A DNA stretch of 64,000 nt from Athripsodes cinereus (taxonomy: Eukaryota > Arthropoda > Insecta > Trichoptera > Leptoceridae). Position 1 is the first letter of the stretch. Each line of letters starts with the position of its first letter. This document shows positions 14,233 through 27,632 of this stretch, piece by piece. Below the pieces are notes generated by a model, which was given only the letters and a program-made list of their open reading frames with translations, searched no databases and had not been told where the DNA came from. A program made the position numbers and the translations under genes. Location of the stretch: NCBI GenBank assembly GCA_947579605.1, contig OX388312.1, positions 7,502,001 through 7,566,000 of the forward strand, written 5' to 3'.

Positions 14233-14377
14233 AATTCGTGAGGACATATAACCGGTTTCAATGATCTATTCATCCGTTACTGTCAATTGAAATATATAAG
14301 ATAAAACATATTACACAATAGATTTCAATAGACAGTAGTAGATAGATAGATTATTGAAACCGGCCATTCACTAATTA
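14233..14377. mobile_element. Foldback MITE, copy 1
   Basis: accggtttcaatgatctatt and gattattgaaaccgg form inverted ends, extended outward by ttcgtgag / attcactaatt. Related to 45380-45490. Confidence 0.55.
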
Positions 14378-16470
14378 CCTACTCCTTTATACGTAGCACA
14401 TTTCCAAACAAATTTGATACTGTTATCATTTTTTTAAATATCGATTGTTGTTTTGTACTTCCCTTTTATAAAACAACAAAACCCACAAACAGTAGTAGGT
14501 ATGTATTACTTGTGAAAATGTAGTAGACACATTATTAAGGTTATGTTATGTTAATTTATACATTTGTATGTCCACGTAATTCGTCAAAATGAAACAATGT
14601 GTTGTAGTATAGAGATAACACAAAGCATTAACACTCCAAACAATGGATGAGTAAACTCTACGTAATACAATGTAATGTTATGGAGATGAGCCTAATAAAA
14701 AAAATACGTACACAGAGATCGCTAATTATATAACATGAAATAACATACAACGTGAACCATATTCTCTTATATAATTTACTTAAATGACACACAAGTCCAA
14801 CTACAAGTATTAAGAAACTTTTATTTGTAGAATATTGTTAGATTCATATTGTTATTTATTCACAATAACTGACTTTACCGATAAATATGGCCACCTCTAT
14901 TGGATTCAAACACATTTTGATATTTCTTTTTTTTTTCTTGGTTGTCCTCCAAGGAGTTCTTTTGGTCCCACTGTACTACGGATTTGACTTTTCGAATATA
15001 TGTGTAGATATATGTAATAATCATTATCTGATTGTAGAACCTCAGAGAAATTCAAAGATACATAAGTATTTATTTGATATTTTTAATTCAAAGTGAAGTG
15101 TGAAGACGTATATTATACAATTACTTATTATTGGACAACATTTAAGTGTCGTTTACGTGCCATAGCCCCTCAAGTACACTGTAAAATTCATCAATTCTAG
15201 GACATTACATCCACGTCATATTATAAATATACATATATAATATTTCAAAATAGCATTTTGTATAGTGATATTTTAAGAGTTCGCCGTGTAAAAACGTGGC
15301 TTGTAATATTCTTTTTTCTTAAGAGTTAAATAAACCTCATTAAATTAATTGATTAATTTCTATCTCTGCTAATAGTATAATTAAAACGAAAGATTAAGTT
15401 GATATTCCTGTCAAAATAATGATTTGTGTGAATTGGACTTGGACGTAAACGAGTTGGACTTATCTGATTAGTGTGTTTGATTGTTGAATCATGAACAAAA
15501 AACGTTGTAGAGTATATAATATTATTGTATGAAATAATTAGCGTCATCCCGATTTTATTTATTTATTGTATTAAAAATTCACATTATGCATGGAATATCA
15601 CTCAGAGTTTCGCATGTGGGTGTGAAATCTGACACCTTTTTAGTTTTATTGTTTGAAAACAACACGGAGGATTTTATTTGTTTTGCTGAATTGTTTTTAT
15701 ATTCAGATTTCTGAATTCTAATAATAATCAACTCGGTGTAATGTTTCGACGATCATTTTGACTTTATATTTGTGATAAATAAATTCCCCTAATCCAATAA
15801 TAAAAAAATCTAAATAGATGATTATTGATAAAACCTGATATCTTTGATAAATTTTTAGGGTCTGTATATTAAATTTTGCATGTGTATTTAGTTTTCACGT
15901 ATATATATCACCTTATACACATTATATTTAAATTTATCATACTCGATAATACATCATTCACACAACACATTTATAAGAAAAAAATACTATTTTTACAACG
16001 ATATTTAGAAATTTTAATATATTTTTCTGAATTTTGTTAAGTAATTTATAGTAGTAATTCGTAAGTAGTTAAGTAACTCGTAAATCATAAACGGTGTACT
16101 AAACACTTTTTGATAATTTGAAATTACAATGTTATCTTTAATTTATGCTTATAAGAACTATCAATTCTCTACTTCGATTACACGTTGAAATGTATGTCTA
16201 TTAATTAAGTTGGAGGTATGTACATTCAAGTTATTGCATTAATGAGCCTTTAATTAAAGTGAATAATAATGTCATGTGTTCTGGTTGATTACAATAAACT
16301 GTTTTTAAATATATTAAAATGTACCTGTACCCTTGTTTTTTTTTTGATGCTATAAATAATTTGTTAATAATCCACGATATAATGTTAGTAAAATTGCGAC
16401 AGCTGCTTTTTTTGATTATCTGAGGTACCTAAGTTATAAACATAATTTAACACTTTTGTAATTTATGTAT
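14378..16470. other. Non-coding stretch holding only module B
   Basis: A short frame at 14887-15096 begins MATSIGFKHILIFLFFFLVV and looks signal-peptide-like, but it is 69 codons with no other support. Confidence 0.5.
15138..15215 (+). repeat. Module B copy
   Basis: aagtgtcgtttacgtgccat, agcccctcaagtacactgta, then tctaggacattacatccacg. Flanking transposon ends were not recognised. Confidence 0.6.
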
Positions 16471-16822
16471 TAGAAGAATGAGTGGATGCAAGAGGAGTGT
16501 TGTGGATAGAATGCGTGTAAATAAATTGAGATGGTTTGGTCATGTGGAACGAATGGAAGAGGAAAGAATGACAAAGAGGATATACTTGGCTGAAAGGAGG
16601 AGTGTGAGGAAGCACGGGCGTCCGAGAACTACATGGCTTGAACATGTGGATCAAATTCTCAAGGACGGCCGTGTTTTGAGTAAAAGAAACCGACGTGCGT
16701 GCATGAGAAATTGTATGACTGTAGAGGAAGCGAAAGAAGTATGTAAGGACAGATCTAATTGGCGTTCCGTTCTCTCTGCCTACCTCACTTGGGATACGGC
16801 GTGAGGGAATAGATAGATAATT
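16471..16822 (+). mobile_element. LINE A 3' end, best copy (RTE-like)
   Basis: Holds 16478-16804, an uninterrupted frame for the last 108 residues of a LINE polyprotein: LRWFGHVERMEEERMTKRIY, GRPRTTWLEHVDQILKDGR, then a basic Arg/Cys block and DRSNWRSVLSAY before the stop. After the stop only about 18 bases remain, ending in the tail atagatagataa. A very short 3' UTR with a short-unit tail fits the RTE clade. This is the 5'-truncated stub of the family whose tail is shared with the SINE described elsewhere. Confidence 0.8.
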
Positions 16823-18857
16823 TATGTAGTTATTTATTACCTAAATATCACTATATTCTAAGCAATTAAGGTATCGATTCCTCTAAATAATTTGAAATTG
16901 TTTCAAAATAATAGGGATATTAATACGCTCACACGTTAAAAAGTTGTAATAAATGACACACTAAAGCTGATGTCATATTTTGTTATTGTTCTTCAAGCTG
17001 ATTGCCTTGATTAATTTTATTTCATTTGAAACTAGTGGATTACTAGTGAGTATATCTCAGAATTGCGGTTATCAATATAAAATCTGTGATAATTCCATTA
17101 AATTCAATACTTTCATGGGTGAAATGTTCTGATATAAGTTAACAGTATTACAAATAAAAGAATAAAGCCATTCATTATTATACATAATATAGGAAAAATA
17201 TATTTTCATTTCAATTCCAAATAAAATAGTTACCTAATTATTGTTTTTTTTAACAAGTTTAATTCTATGGTCTCATATCGTGAAAGTGATATTAGATGAC
17301 GATTGTCCACAATCTCATTAAATCCGAACCTCATAATTTATAATTTATAGTAGAAAACGTTGCCATCAAACTACGACCTATACCTCATCTCATATCATTT
17401 GTACAAAAATACTATGAACATTATTATGTATGACGAAGTGTGGCCAGCTTTAAGCATAGCACCTTCTAACCATAAGTTTCATATTAAATACTCAGGTTTG
17501 TATGTACGCAGTAAGACTCCCGCATATTGTTATTAAGTAAACAAGGAATTACCTTCAACAACGCAATATACATAAGCACTCACACAGACACAGGTAGCTT
17601 TACATATTACACCACCTGCGATCTGTCTAGCTTTTAAATTCAAGTAGACAGATAGACACAATACCAAATATATTTTATTTATCTATAGAGATGTCAATTG
17701 TTATTTTATGTTTAATTTTTAATTTTAACATCGAATTTTATAGCAGTTTCCATATAAACAAAGATTCATAAAAAAAAATCGATTATTTTTCTACTACGAT
17801 ATACCATCGCGGCATATCCCACAAACGGGGTGGCCAGCAGACCAGCTGCATATAATAAACACGCAGGCAGTCTTCTCTGTGCCAACAGACAATTAAGACA
17901 TACCGAATTTTGGTGGTAGAGCAACTATTAAAGTAATGTCGAGTTTCATACTCAAAACAATGGATTTCTAACTCTTCTCATCTCGTTTTGTTAACAATTA
18001 ATTATCTGAGCTTCTGGTTATGACATTATAAAAGTGCAAAAACAAGCACATTTCTCCTTCGCCTATTTTAATAATATAATTAAAAACATCACTATTTTAA
18101 AAATACATATTATATTATTCACAAATCACTCGTACCGGGTGGAATGCCTATGAATAATAATAAAAATATATTATTAGAACTGGTTTTATTTAAAAACAAA
18201 ATGAACGATGGGATACGTAAAACTTTGATATTTTTTTATCGAACCGTCTTTGCCATCTCTAAAACTGCTACTAGATATAGTAAATAAATGAACAACCATG
18301 TAAAATAATTATCTAGAGTAATAAATTAGTGACTTTTAATTCACAAGGTTACATATCATTTATAATTATTACGTCTTATATATTTAATGTATGTATGCAT
18401 ATCATTGTTGTTTCTAATTGTTTTGTTTTTATGTGTAATTATTGTTGTTTTCTTATACAAAATTCGTGTTGTATTTTGTGTAATAGGTAGTCATCCTCTA
18501 TGAAGGCTATTTGACCCAGTATTTGAAAAAAATCACCTGTCGGAAGTCTGAGTAAGATACCTAGACACACCATCATTTTAATTAACTAAGCAAGATGCTA
18601 ATTAAATAACCATTTTATTTTCCATGTTCAAAAGTCATGTACCTAAACTTCATTTGTATATATTAATTCTTTTCGTTATTTTGCTTTCAAACCTTCCTGT
18701 TTCTTCTATCCTGCAACATTCCTGTAACAAGGTAGAAACAATATCTTTCCATTCAGTAAGATTCTTCGTCAATTAAGCCATCTCTTTCACCTCATGACCT
18801 TTTTGCCATTACCGATATCGTAACCATAAACCTAGCGTTTTGTGATAGAAGATCGTT
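16823..18857. other. Non-coding stretch
   Basis: Nothing recognised except the SINE half at 17791-17906. Confidence 0.6.
17791..17906 (-). mobile_element. SINE family S, 3' half
   Basis: Very close match: ctactacgatataccatcgc, ggcatatcccacaaacgggg, cagaccagctgcatataata and tcttctctgtgccaacagac. Confidence 0.65.
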
Positions 18858-19010
18858 CGGGCCATCAAAAGCTTGTAGGTTGAAGAATAGTAGGTACTCT
18901 TTTTGATCAACTATTATTGGGCGAGTTCGAAATATTATGACTCAGCTAGAACTGTCTTATCTACTGTATCACATAGTCTACAGGTCTTTGCTGAGTACTT
19001 TGGCCTGCAG
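18858..19010 (-). pseudogene. Family G LINE fragment, decayed
   Basis: Aligns by eye with 32240-32395 (shared words aacttgtaggt-like start, ctctttttg, caactat, atgactcagc, tgtatcac). Too decayed to translate. Confidence 0.5.
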
Positions 19011-19597
19011 CATCATTTGTGATAATATTATGCTTATAACATCTGACACTAAATGATAACGCGAAAAGACTCATGTTTACCACAATGATCTTCTTATTAT
19101 CCGTGTAATAAGCAAGCTCCTAGATCAACTGCTTACCCAAAAAGGAAAATTAGATAAAGAGTTAGTCAGTTAGATATGCATATTTTTAATTAATTAGATA
19201 CTAATGTCTGATATGTACATACCTATGCTTCATCGTGTAAATTATATTGATTATCATAGTAACACTTTTTCATAATCGCTGTATGCTTCTTGCGTAGTAA
19301 AAAACTAATTTAAACACCGCCTAGAATACAAATTTGAAACTTATTTCACTGTGTATGGTGCTTTATTTTTTAACCTTGAATTTTGTTTACATTTTTTATG
19401 CGCAGGTTGTTGTGTATTCGCAGATAGATAATATTATTATAATGTAATATATGTTGGTATAATGAAAGAAAACGTGTTATTATCAATGTGATTTTTTATT
19501 ACATTATTATCATTTGACAGAGCTGAATGTTAAAGATTAAAGGATTAACGAGTTAAATAGCATCCGCTAGAAATATGGTTAATTTTAGTAATATTTA

Positions 19598-20051
19598 GGA
19601 AGTTTGTTTGCGAGGGATGGAAGATGTGACAATGACAAGGATATCGAATGAAGAAAAGTGGCCGGTGCTAGGATATACGGTGCACTTCGACCCATTGTCA
19701 GCAATGCAAGCAACATGGCAAAATTGCTAATGCACAATACCATCCTGGTACCGACACTTATGTATGCAAGCAAAACGTTGAATGGAAGAAGAAAGTATGA
19801 CAAAGAAGATATACTTGTCTGATAGGAGGGGTGTGAGGAAGCGCGGGCGTCCGAGAACTACATGGCTTGATCATGTAGATCTAATTCTCAAAGACGGCCG
19901 TGTTTTGAGTAAGAGAAACCGACGTGCGTGCATGAAAAATTGTATAACTGCAGAAGAAGAAGCGTAAGAAGTATCTAAGGACAGGTCTATATGGCGTTCC
20001 GTTCTCTCTGCCTACCCCACTTGGGATACGGCGCAAGGGAATAGATAGATA
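19598..20051 (+). mobile_element. LINE A copy with internal deletion
   Basis: First part encodes a thumb fragment LLMHNTILVPTLMYASKTL in a broken frame. It then jumps to MEEESMTKKIYLSDRR and on to GRPRTTWLDHVDLILKDGR, with a stop after ITAEEEA. The 3' end is nearly identical to the 16471 copy and ends aatagatagataag. About 100 codons of the thumb/C-terminal region are missing between the two parts. Confidence 0.75.
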
Positions 20052-20301
20052 AGTTAAATCCGTTTAACGATGACATGTTGATATGACGATTAACTCACTG
20101 TTATTTTTCAAGGACTTAACCTACTAAACTTTTTCCTTAACGGATTGAAGATGAACCGATTTTAATGATTAATATACGGTGTGGTTTATGCTAATATAGG
20201 CGATATAAACGTCGCTAATACAACATTGTCACAGTTTGATAATGTCAAAAAAATATCTAGGCATTTATTTACTTACCAAAATAATATATGGTAATGTATA
20301 T

Positions 20302-20753
20302 CAGTAGTCTCCAACCTTTTTATCTCCGCGGACCGGTCAAGGTTTGATAGGTAATTTTACCGCAGCCCGCTGAGATGGAGACGTTGATTATTTACTATAA
20401 AAAAGGAAGTTAAGAACCTTTTTATATAGATTTGAGATACCAGGATTTGATAATTTCCCTTAAACTCTGAATTTCTGAAAAGGTATAAGATTTTGAGATA
20501 TTCCATGATCTCCTCTGTTTTTGTAAAGGCATATTTCACAAATTTGGTTTACTTTGTTTCAAATATCGAATAAAAGAATATTATTAATCTATTTCTTTAT
20601 TTATATTATGACGTGGATTTAATGTTCTAGAATTGTTGAATTGTACAGTGTCCTTGAGGTGCTTTGCCACGTAAACGACACTTTAATTTTATCCAATAAT
20701 AATAACCTTCATGTTCCTTGCGCGGACCGATACCCAAAGTTTGGAGACCACTG
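20302..20753. mobile_element. hAT-like MITE, 452 bp
   Basis: Ends cagtagtctccaaccttttt and caaagtttggagaccactg are inverted, with subterminal gcggaccgg / gcggaccga words, the layout of Charlie/Tip100-type hAT elements. No clear 8-bp duplication (left atgtatat, right agtacatt), so it is old or the boundary has shifted. No coding capacity. Confidence 0.7.
20625..20695 (-). repeat. Module B copy inside the 20.3 kb hAT MITE
   Basis: ttgtacagtgtccttgaggt, gctttgccacgtaaacgaca. Lies near the right end of the element. Confidence 0.65.
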
Positions 20754-21788
20754 AGTACATTTACGTACATTGTTTATATAAACTTGTTTATAATATATTT
20801 ATCTATCTACTTGCCATTATGCTTTAAGGATTTCCTGCTGAGTGCTGGAAAAAATATTGTTTTTCTGGAATATGACCACGTAGGTACTTACCTATAATAG
20901 TTGTATCCGTACTCTATGGTTAAGATCCTTTTTTAAATAAATTAGACAATAATTATAAATAATTTATTATTATTTTATTCCTTTTGAGAATAACCACAAT
21001 AATAGTATTGATATGAATATTTTATTTTTCACCCTTTTCCGCAAGTTGTCTTGTAACAGGCAGGTATTAAATGCAATGTAGACCACGAAAGTCCCCCTAT
21101 ATTACCACAGTATAAAAAAAATATTATAAGTTCATATCTCTAAAAGGTATGTTATGTAAGAGAAAGAGTAAAAAATAATAAACATTCTAAAAACTGTTGT
21201 ATCTTTTTATCCGTAAAACTAATACTGCCTAATTCGTCAGTGCTAATATTAGAAAAATTTTCTCATTTAACTTTCTCACTTCTAATGTTTCGCACGCAAC
21301 ATAAGGAGTACCTATAATAATTATCTTCTTTGACTCAGAACGATTGAAAGTGACTTTTCACCGTGACATTCATAATAATTTTATTAAATACACAGCATTT
21401 GGAGTTGATAACAACCTATTATTAGATTATTATGTTCATCTTTATATAATATGTTCCTAATATATTAAAATAAGTATAGGTTTATTAAATAAACAAACAG
21501 ATAGATAAGTAATTATTGTAATATATTATATTATGTATTTATTATTGTTGTGTTATGTGAAGTGCTTGTAGAGGCTCGGCTCGGCTCGGTTCTAGCATTG
21601 TATTGCGGCGGGATGTGTACGTAATAAAACTACCTAACTGAAACAAGAGATAAACCCGTCCCACATACTTCAAATCAAGTGATGGAAACAGATGTTGACA
21701 ACTCGCAGTAATAAATTTACTTATTCAAGATATTGCGTTATATAATAACTGTAGGGAAGACCATTGCTATTCATACATATTATGGACA

Positions 21789-22060
21789 ATTTATAAAGCG
21801 CCGTTTATTCATAACGTGATCTCAATGGCTCTGTATTATGCGTCTATCGTCCGGAACTTTTAGCAAAAAGGTGTGTCTTCAGCTTCCTTCTGAAGCCTTC
21901 TCCGTTTACCTCCTCTCGTAGATGCAGAAGTAGCTCTTCCCATCCATCTGCACTATCGCATCTCCCAAATCTCCCAAAAGTGATATAGTCAGTGGGTAAA
22001 CTGAAAGTTATGAACACTCTCTCCGTGTTACCAATTCAGCGATGAGGATTTTGACCCGTC
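21789..22060 (-). mobile_element. CR1-like LINE 3' end fragment
   Basis: On the minus strand the frame reads ADGWEELLLHLREEVNGEGF, then RRKLKTHLFAKSSGR and a stop, then a 3' UTR ending aataaacggcgctttata. About 80 codons are uninterrupted. Same family as 12290-12480. Confidence 0.7.
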
Positions 22061-24225
22061 CTGAATAATCTTAATTTTATGAGACAGAGAACTAATCCTC
22101 ATTATGAAAGATATTGTGATGTTGTAGGTAAATGGGACAGATAAGTTTGCCCATTAAATAACAAAATGCACTGTAAAAAATGCAGGTTCCAGTTTCAGAT
22201 CAGTCAAACGAAATAATATGTAGACAGAAGACATTGGAAAATAATAGAAAACAACAAATAAACATACCAATACAATAAATGATATCATTATTTTAATAAA
22301 TACAGTGGTATAAGTTAATATTTGATTATTTCTCTAATACGTGATGGATATGTTCAGATTCATTTAGATTGCTATGATTCTTTGTGAATATTCAAACCAT
22401 GAAAGGAATTCCTGAATAAAATACGTTATTGAAACTTCAATGTCAAAATTTAGTTTCAATGGTTGGCCATTTCTTCTACGTCACAATATTGTTTCGCTTT
22501 ATCGTACGGAAATGTAAAATACTACGCCGATAACAGATAAACATAATTATCATTTTTTGCGATACGTAGGTGTGTGTGTGTGTGTGCACCTACCTACTGC
22601 AATAATAATATGTAACGCATAATATAGTTGATTTATTTTATTGCTGTCTAGTGTCTACATATATAAGGAGACTCTAACAGACACATAGATCAAGGTAGGT
22701 ACTACTTATTAGGATACGGACAATGCAATATTATTAGGAGTTTTGGCCTTGTTGATAAATTGTGTTTTTAGTTAAATCTCGAACTATATAAATATAATAT
22801 GTGAACGTCTGCGTGTAAAAAATACTTTATTCCATACAGAAGAGAGTTTTAAAATCGTATATACATTCATACAAACATGTATTAGAATATTTATTCATAT
22901 ATCTATAAATGTAGGCAGTAATTTGTGGTACTCATAATGTAATTTTTATGGCACGGAGAAAAATATATGATACAAAATAGAACTACTACTATCTCGCGCG
23001 CAATCCCATGTATGTATGTTTAATTACGTAACACCATGGTATCACCACGTATTTTAACATACATAAATGAGTCGGTGAAACTAAACTAACATTTTACAAT
23101 TTGACTAGTCATATTTTAATTTGCTTGAATGCACTTTCGTTATTTAATAATATGCCGGCCGTTCTTCCGGCAGATTCTTCAAAATGACTGTGACATGTTA
23201 TCAATTCGCTGAGCAGAATACATAGCTCAGTATTCAACAATACTTACAATTGAAGCCCTAGCTTGGAATGACCTGCATCGTTTTCTTCGATACAGTTTGT
23301 CGTTTGTCTAGTCTGAATATCTTCTTTCACAGTACACCGTGTTGACAGTTATGAATGCCGTGAGTAGATATTTATGTATAAGGAAGATTTGATTTCAATA
23401 GAAGGCTTGGTTTTACCATATTTCACTCGCAAGAGAAGAGTTAAAGATTCGAAGTTGAAGAATGTCCAACCTGAATATAATAAATAGGAAAGAAATAACA
23501 CCCATAACGTTATATAATAAATAAAATATATAAAAATCTTTTCACTAAAAATAAACAAAATTTTATCTTTCAAAGTAACATCAATTAAAAAAAGAACAAG
23601 TTTGTTTAAAAATAAAATTGGGTATACAAATAACATAATTAAATATTAATAATCACATTGGTACCTACTAGCGGCAAACTTGTCAGTTCAAAGGTAGGTG
23701 CCCCAAAATAATTATTTAATATCAAATAATTTGTATATATTTTGTAAACGATGCGTGAGTAGTTTATTTTTATAATTTTAATTTATTCATCGCCTCCTTA
23801 AGATAACGTAATATTATTTTTAATGATTATGTATATTAGATATTTATTTTATACGCCACGTGTTTTATTTGTATGTCATATTATTTTGTTTAAATTAAAA
23901 TATTTAATATGTTGACTTGTGTGCTTGCTTAGGATAATGAAAACATTTGTTTCCATCTATAACATGCGTACCTACTTATGTTCTCTTACAGCCATAGACG
24001 CAATGAATAAAAAAAAAAGTTATCTCTGGTTAAGTCAAACCTATTTTCAGTGATATGTACTATTTTTGAGTCTATCAATTGACGTTGATTGAGAACCAAT
24101 AAGGTATAATTTAAGTCAGGCATACAACTGGAATAAAATTAATATTTCAATGGTGTTACTCGGTCAGTTTTGATGTTTGTAATAGCATTTATTTATTCTT
24201 TGTTTTGTAACCACAGTCGTTGGTG
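22061..24225. other. Non-coding stretch
   Basis: Only the (TG)n run is recognised. A 95-codon minus-strand frame at 23349-23636 is Phe/Leu/Ile-rich and judged compositional. Confidence 0.55.
22569..22588. repeat. (TG)n microsatellite
   Basis: gtgtgtgtgtgtgtgtg run of about 9 units followed by cacc. Confidence 0.85.
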
Positions 24226-24420
24226 TAAGTCATCATCGTCGCCCTCAACGCTCCTCTCGGGAGCGCAGCGGAACAGAAACCAGGCTCCTCCATTCATTCA
24301 CCTTTTCCCACGACATTCCCTGCGCTCTGATTTCATTATAGGAACGGTGAATTGTGAAAGAGGGACACCTTGGTATAGAAGAGGTAACAAATTCAATTCC
24401 GCGATATCTAATGCATGTTG
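24226..24420 (-). pseudogene. Family G LINE fragment
   Basis: Shares catcatcgtcgccctcaacgc, ctctgatttcattataggaac and gtgttgtgaaagaggg-like words with 32095-32250. On the minus strand it ends NEWRSLVSVPLRSREER, the same W-R-x-L-V terminus. Confidence 0.6.
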
Positions 24421-24887
24421 AATGTCTTAATTTTTTATTTGAATTTAGAAAACAATCGTTGGATATGCTTCCTTTCAGCAAGTTTATTGACTACCCGACA
24501 TATGGTTCTATATGTATACTGCAAGTACCTACCTACTGCAACAAAGTATAACATTTTTAAATCGACTATTATTTTGTGTTTTATTTATTTGATTATTCAA
24601 AATGAAATCTTCTATAAACAATAACATAAACAACGAATTAAATGAGCGTTCTACTAATATTATATAACTCGTAAATATTATTTTATTAATCGTGCATGTA
24701 TAAGGTTTTAATTACTTATAAAGTTTTGTTTATTAATTTTGTAAATAGTAAGCAGTATGAAGTTGGTTAATAAACAGCCGGCAAATGTATAAACTGTATC
24801 AAATATAAGGTGTATCTAAACTTTGAGATACAAATTAATTATTAATTCATCCCCCCACAAGATCATTCCCGTGCCAGCAAACTGATT

Positions 24888-25115
24888 ACTACTATGATCG
24901 TTGGAGGCAGTGGGAGAGGGCAGAAGGCCAATAGATCGCTCCCAAAGAAGTTGACAACCTCAAGAAATCAATCTATGGGTTAAAATACCTGTTTTGGAGT
25001 AACTGCCTACTTGTCTACTACTATGATCGTTTGAGGCCGTGGGAGAGGGCAGAAGGCCAATAGATCCAGATGAAGTTGGCAAGCTCAAGAAACCAATCTG
25101 TGGTTGAAAGACATG
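24888..25115 (+). repeat. 129-bp tandem duplication in a GC-richer island
   Basis: ctatgatcgttggaggcagt at 24892 and ctatgatcgtttgaggccgt at 25021 begin two related units sharing gggagagggcagaaggccaa and tagatc. The island 24850-25290 is clearly less A+T-rich than its surroundings; I recognise no product. Confidence 0.6.
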
Positions 25116-25885
25116 TTTTGTATTATCCAGAGTCCCATTAAAGGAGTTATGAGCAGGGATTGTCTTATTCGTATATTAAGGCTGCCCACTATGGCGCCTC
25201 CGGTGTGGACAAAATTTGTGTAGTGTAGAATTCGGATAAATGGAAGTCCCCAGACTTCTGCGCTATCCGGGTGGTCGGTGGGTCTCCTTCAATGTATTCG
25301 TATATTATACCAATCTGCCTTTTTCTTTTTTCTTATAGGTCAAACTTATACTCTTCCAATAAAATATAACTGTTAGGAGCTTTGTTTGTCATTCCTCTGC
25401 ATAACTATTTATTATAAATACTCGTATGTTTATGATATAAATACAATTTATAACCTATAGATCTTCAAATAGATACACAGCTCATTATGGATCACCATTA
25501 TATATCATTATTAGATCCTATCGTTGTCGCTTGGTATTTTGAATACAATTCCTATAATTATTTTCGGTAGATCTTCTTCTACAAAAGATTCAACAAATTC
25601 TTCAAGTTTTGATATTAATTTTTTGTGTTTTATTGAAAAAAGCCGCTGATTTATTAAGTGGATCTATGAAGGAGATACAAATTACGATATCCCATAGATC
25701 ACCACAACGAATGAATAATTTTATTATATTGGGTGTAATAATAAAAATATGTGTTTATTTTTCTTGTTCGAATAATTCGTTCGTTGAATATTATTCAGAA
25801 TCTAGTAAATTTGATGTTGAACAACTTGGAACACAGTTTGTATACAAACAAATTTAGAAAAATTAAGTTTATATAATTATGTCAC

Positions 25886-26076
25886 GAAGAAAAGGTCGCC
25901 CACTCTTTTGTGTAAGTTTTCGAAGGTCCTGTAAAAAATATATATTCGTTAAATAATCACGAAGAAAACGTTAAACATATTCCATTCAGCGATGAAGTAT
26001 TCCATCCATCCATTTATTTTTATGGAACATAGTTGACAGCATGTTGGTCTGCATCACTTGTGGTAATGCTGTGCTT
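25886..26076 (+). mobile_element. SINE family S, decayed near-complete copy
   Basis: gcccactcttttgtgtaagt, tttcgaaggtcctgtaaaa, ccattcagcgatgaagtatt, gttggtctgcatcacttgtgg follow the consensus in order. The head tip is missing. Confidence 0.55.
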
Positions 26077-26144
26077 GTTTACATATATAATCTGTTGTTT
26101 TGTACTAATATATTTCTATCTTCAAAATCTATTGATTTTTATCA

Positions 26145-26252
26145 ACATGACATCTTCCACAAGTGAGGTGGCCAATAGACTTATTGTATGTTATGATCAC
26201 ACAAGACGTCCACACCGTGCTGGATTACATATTTTTATTATAAATAATAAAG
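26145..26252 (-). mobile_element. SINE family S, 3' half
   Basis: catgacatcttccacaagtg, aggtggccaatagac and acacaagacgtccacaccgtg. It faces the 25886 copy tail to tail. Confidence 0.5.
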
Positions 26253-26515
26253 GCATGTCAATAAAATCTTACACATCAAATTATACCTAATATCTACCTA
26301 CTTATTCAGGTATTCATAATTGATTCTTATGACGACAATAAAATTATTCAAAACACAAGACCACATTCGATGTTGCCAGATGCTTTCATTATATTTCCAT
26401 TATTTGGTATTACCACTATTGATAATAAAATTCACACGGTATTATCATCGTATTAGTTATACTGGCAACACAACACGATTGCCTTGGTAAAAGATAACGA
26501 TATTAGAATAATAAC

Positions 26516-26977
26516 TAGAAATGCAACGAATATTCGGCTATTATTCGGTTTTCGTTTTCATATTGCGGAGTATTCAGCCAAATGCCAAATATTTGAACGA
26601 ATGTTGCATACTATTTGGTATACCGAATGCCAAATCATGAAATAAATTCATTATATATATCTATATCTATATAAATTCATTATCATAATAGGTTCATACT
26701 TGTAACAAATTTATTAAATTACAAATTATGCATTACTTTAATTATTATCTTCGCTACAAATTTCCTAAAACGACGTTTTTTCATTTATAGTGTCATTATT
26801 GAATGTTGATGTTTTTCAGAAATACGGACTATTTGATGTGACAATTAACAAAAAATCGGACACGATTTACTCGCATATGAAACAAAATATACCTACACGT
26901 ACCGCAATGAGGCATATTGTGAACATATTTTGTCGAATATTCGATATTCGGTGAAATCATTGTTCGTGGCATCTCGA
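26516..26977. mobile_element. hAT-like MITE, 462 bp
   Basis: Ends tagaaatgcaacgaatattc and gaacaatg-region reversed (cgttcgtggcatctcga-like: gttcgtggcatctcga) pair as inverted repeats, followed on both sides by attcgg words. Flanks ataataac (left) and gaaataac (right) match at 6 of 8, as for an old 8-bp duplication. Confidence 0.6.
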
Positions 26978-27404
26978 GAAATAACCATAATAACAATAAA
27001 ATATCTTATTATGGATAAGTTTGAAGATTTGCATAATCTTATTGTGTTGCCATGGTAGAAAAACATACACTCCTCAATATTTACATATATTTTTATATTT
27101 TTTTATGTAAAGACCTACCTTATTTTTATATTATTATCATTATTGCGTATTTCGAAACCACGTTTTTCTATTATCATTCATTGTTATTTATATAAGGCAT
27201 TATCTAATTTGAAATCACCAAAGAATAAAGTCCATTAATTTAAAGTGGTGATTTTTAAAATGTTTGCTATTATTCAAATAAAACACTCAGAGGCGATGAC
27301 TGGAAAATGTTCGAATACACTCGTTGTTCGAAAAGATAATTTTGGAACGAAGTGGGCAAAATAGTGCAATATATCCCTTTCTTGTCGTATAAAACTAAGG
27401 CATT

Positions 27405-27556
27405 CATTTCATCACGAAATTTCCCACACGCGGGGTAGCCACCAGACTAACTGCACGTAACAAACATGCAAATTGTCTTCTTTGTGCCAATAAAAGGTAA
27501 GACATTCAGGATGGGTGGAATACCTCATATCTGAACTGAAGAAGTGTAATGTCTTA
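27405..27556 (-). mobile_element. SINE family S, 3' half
   Basis: tttcccacacgcggggtagc, gactaactgcacgtaacaaa, tcttctttgtgccaataaaa and agacattcaggatgggtgga. Confidence 0.65.
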
Positions 27557-27632
27557 AATAACTTATTTTACATCATATTTTACATCACAGAATTAAACAT
27601 ATTCGATATATTTGTACACAGTTATGAAGTAG

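Noticed and set aside
14887..15096. 69-codon frame with signal-peptide-like N-terminus
   Set aside because: The hydrophobic run comes from a T-rich tract; no other support.
20372..20539. 60-codon minus-strand frame inside the 20.3 kb hAT MITE
   Set aside because: Too short, no hAT transposase motif.
23349..23636. 95-codon minus-strand hydrophobic frame
   Set aside because: Phe/Leu/Ile/Tyr bias from A+T-rich sequence; no start context or family.
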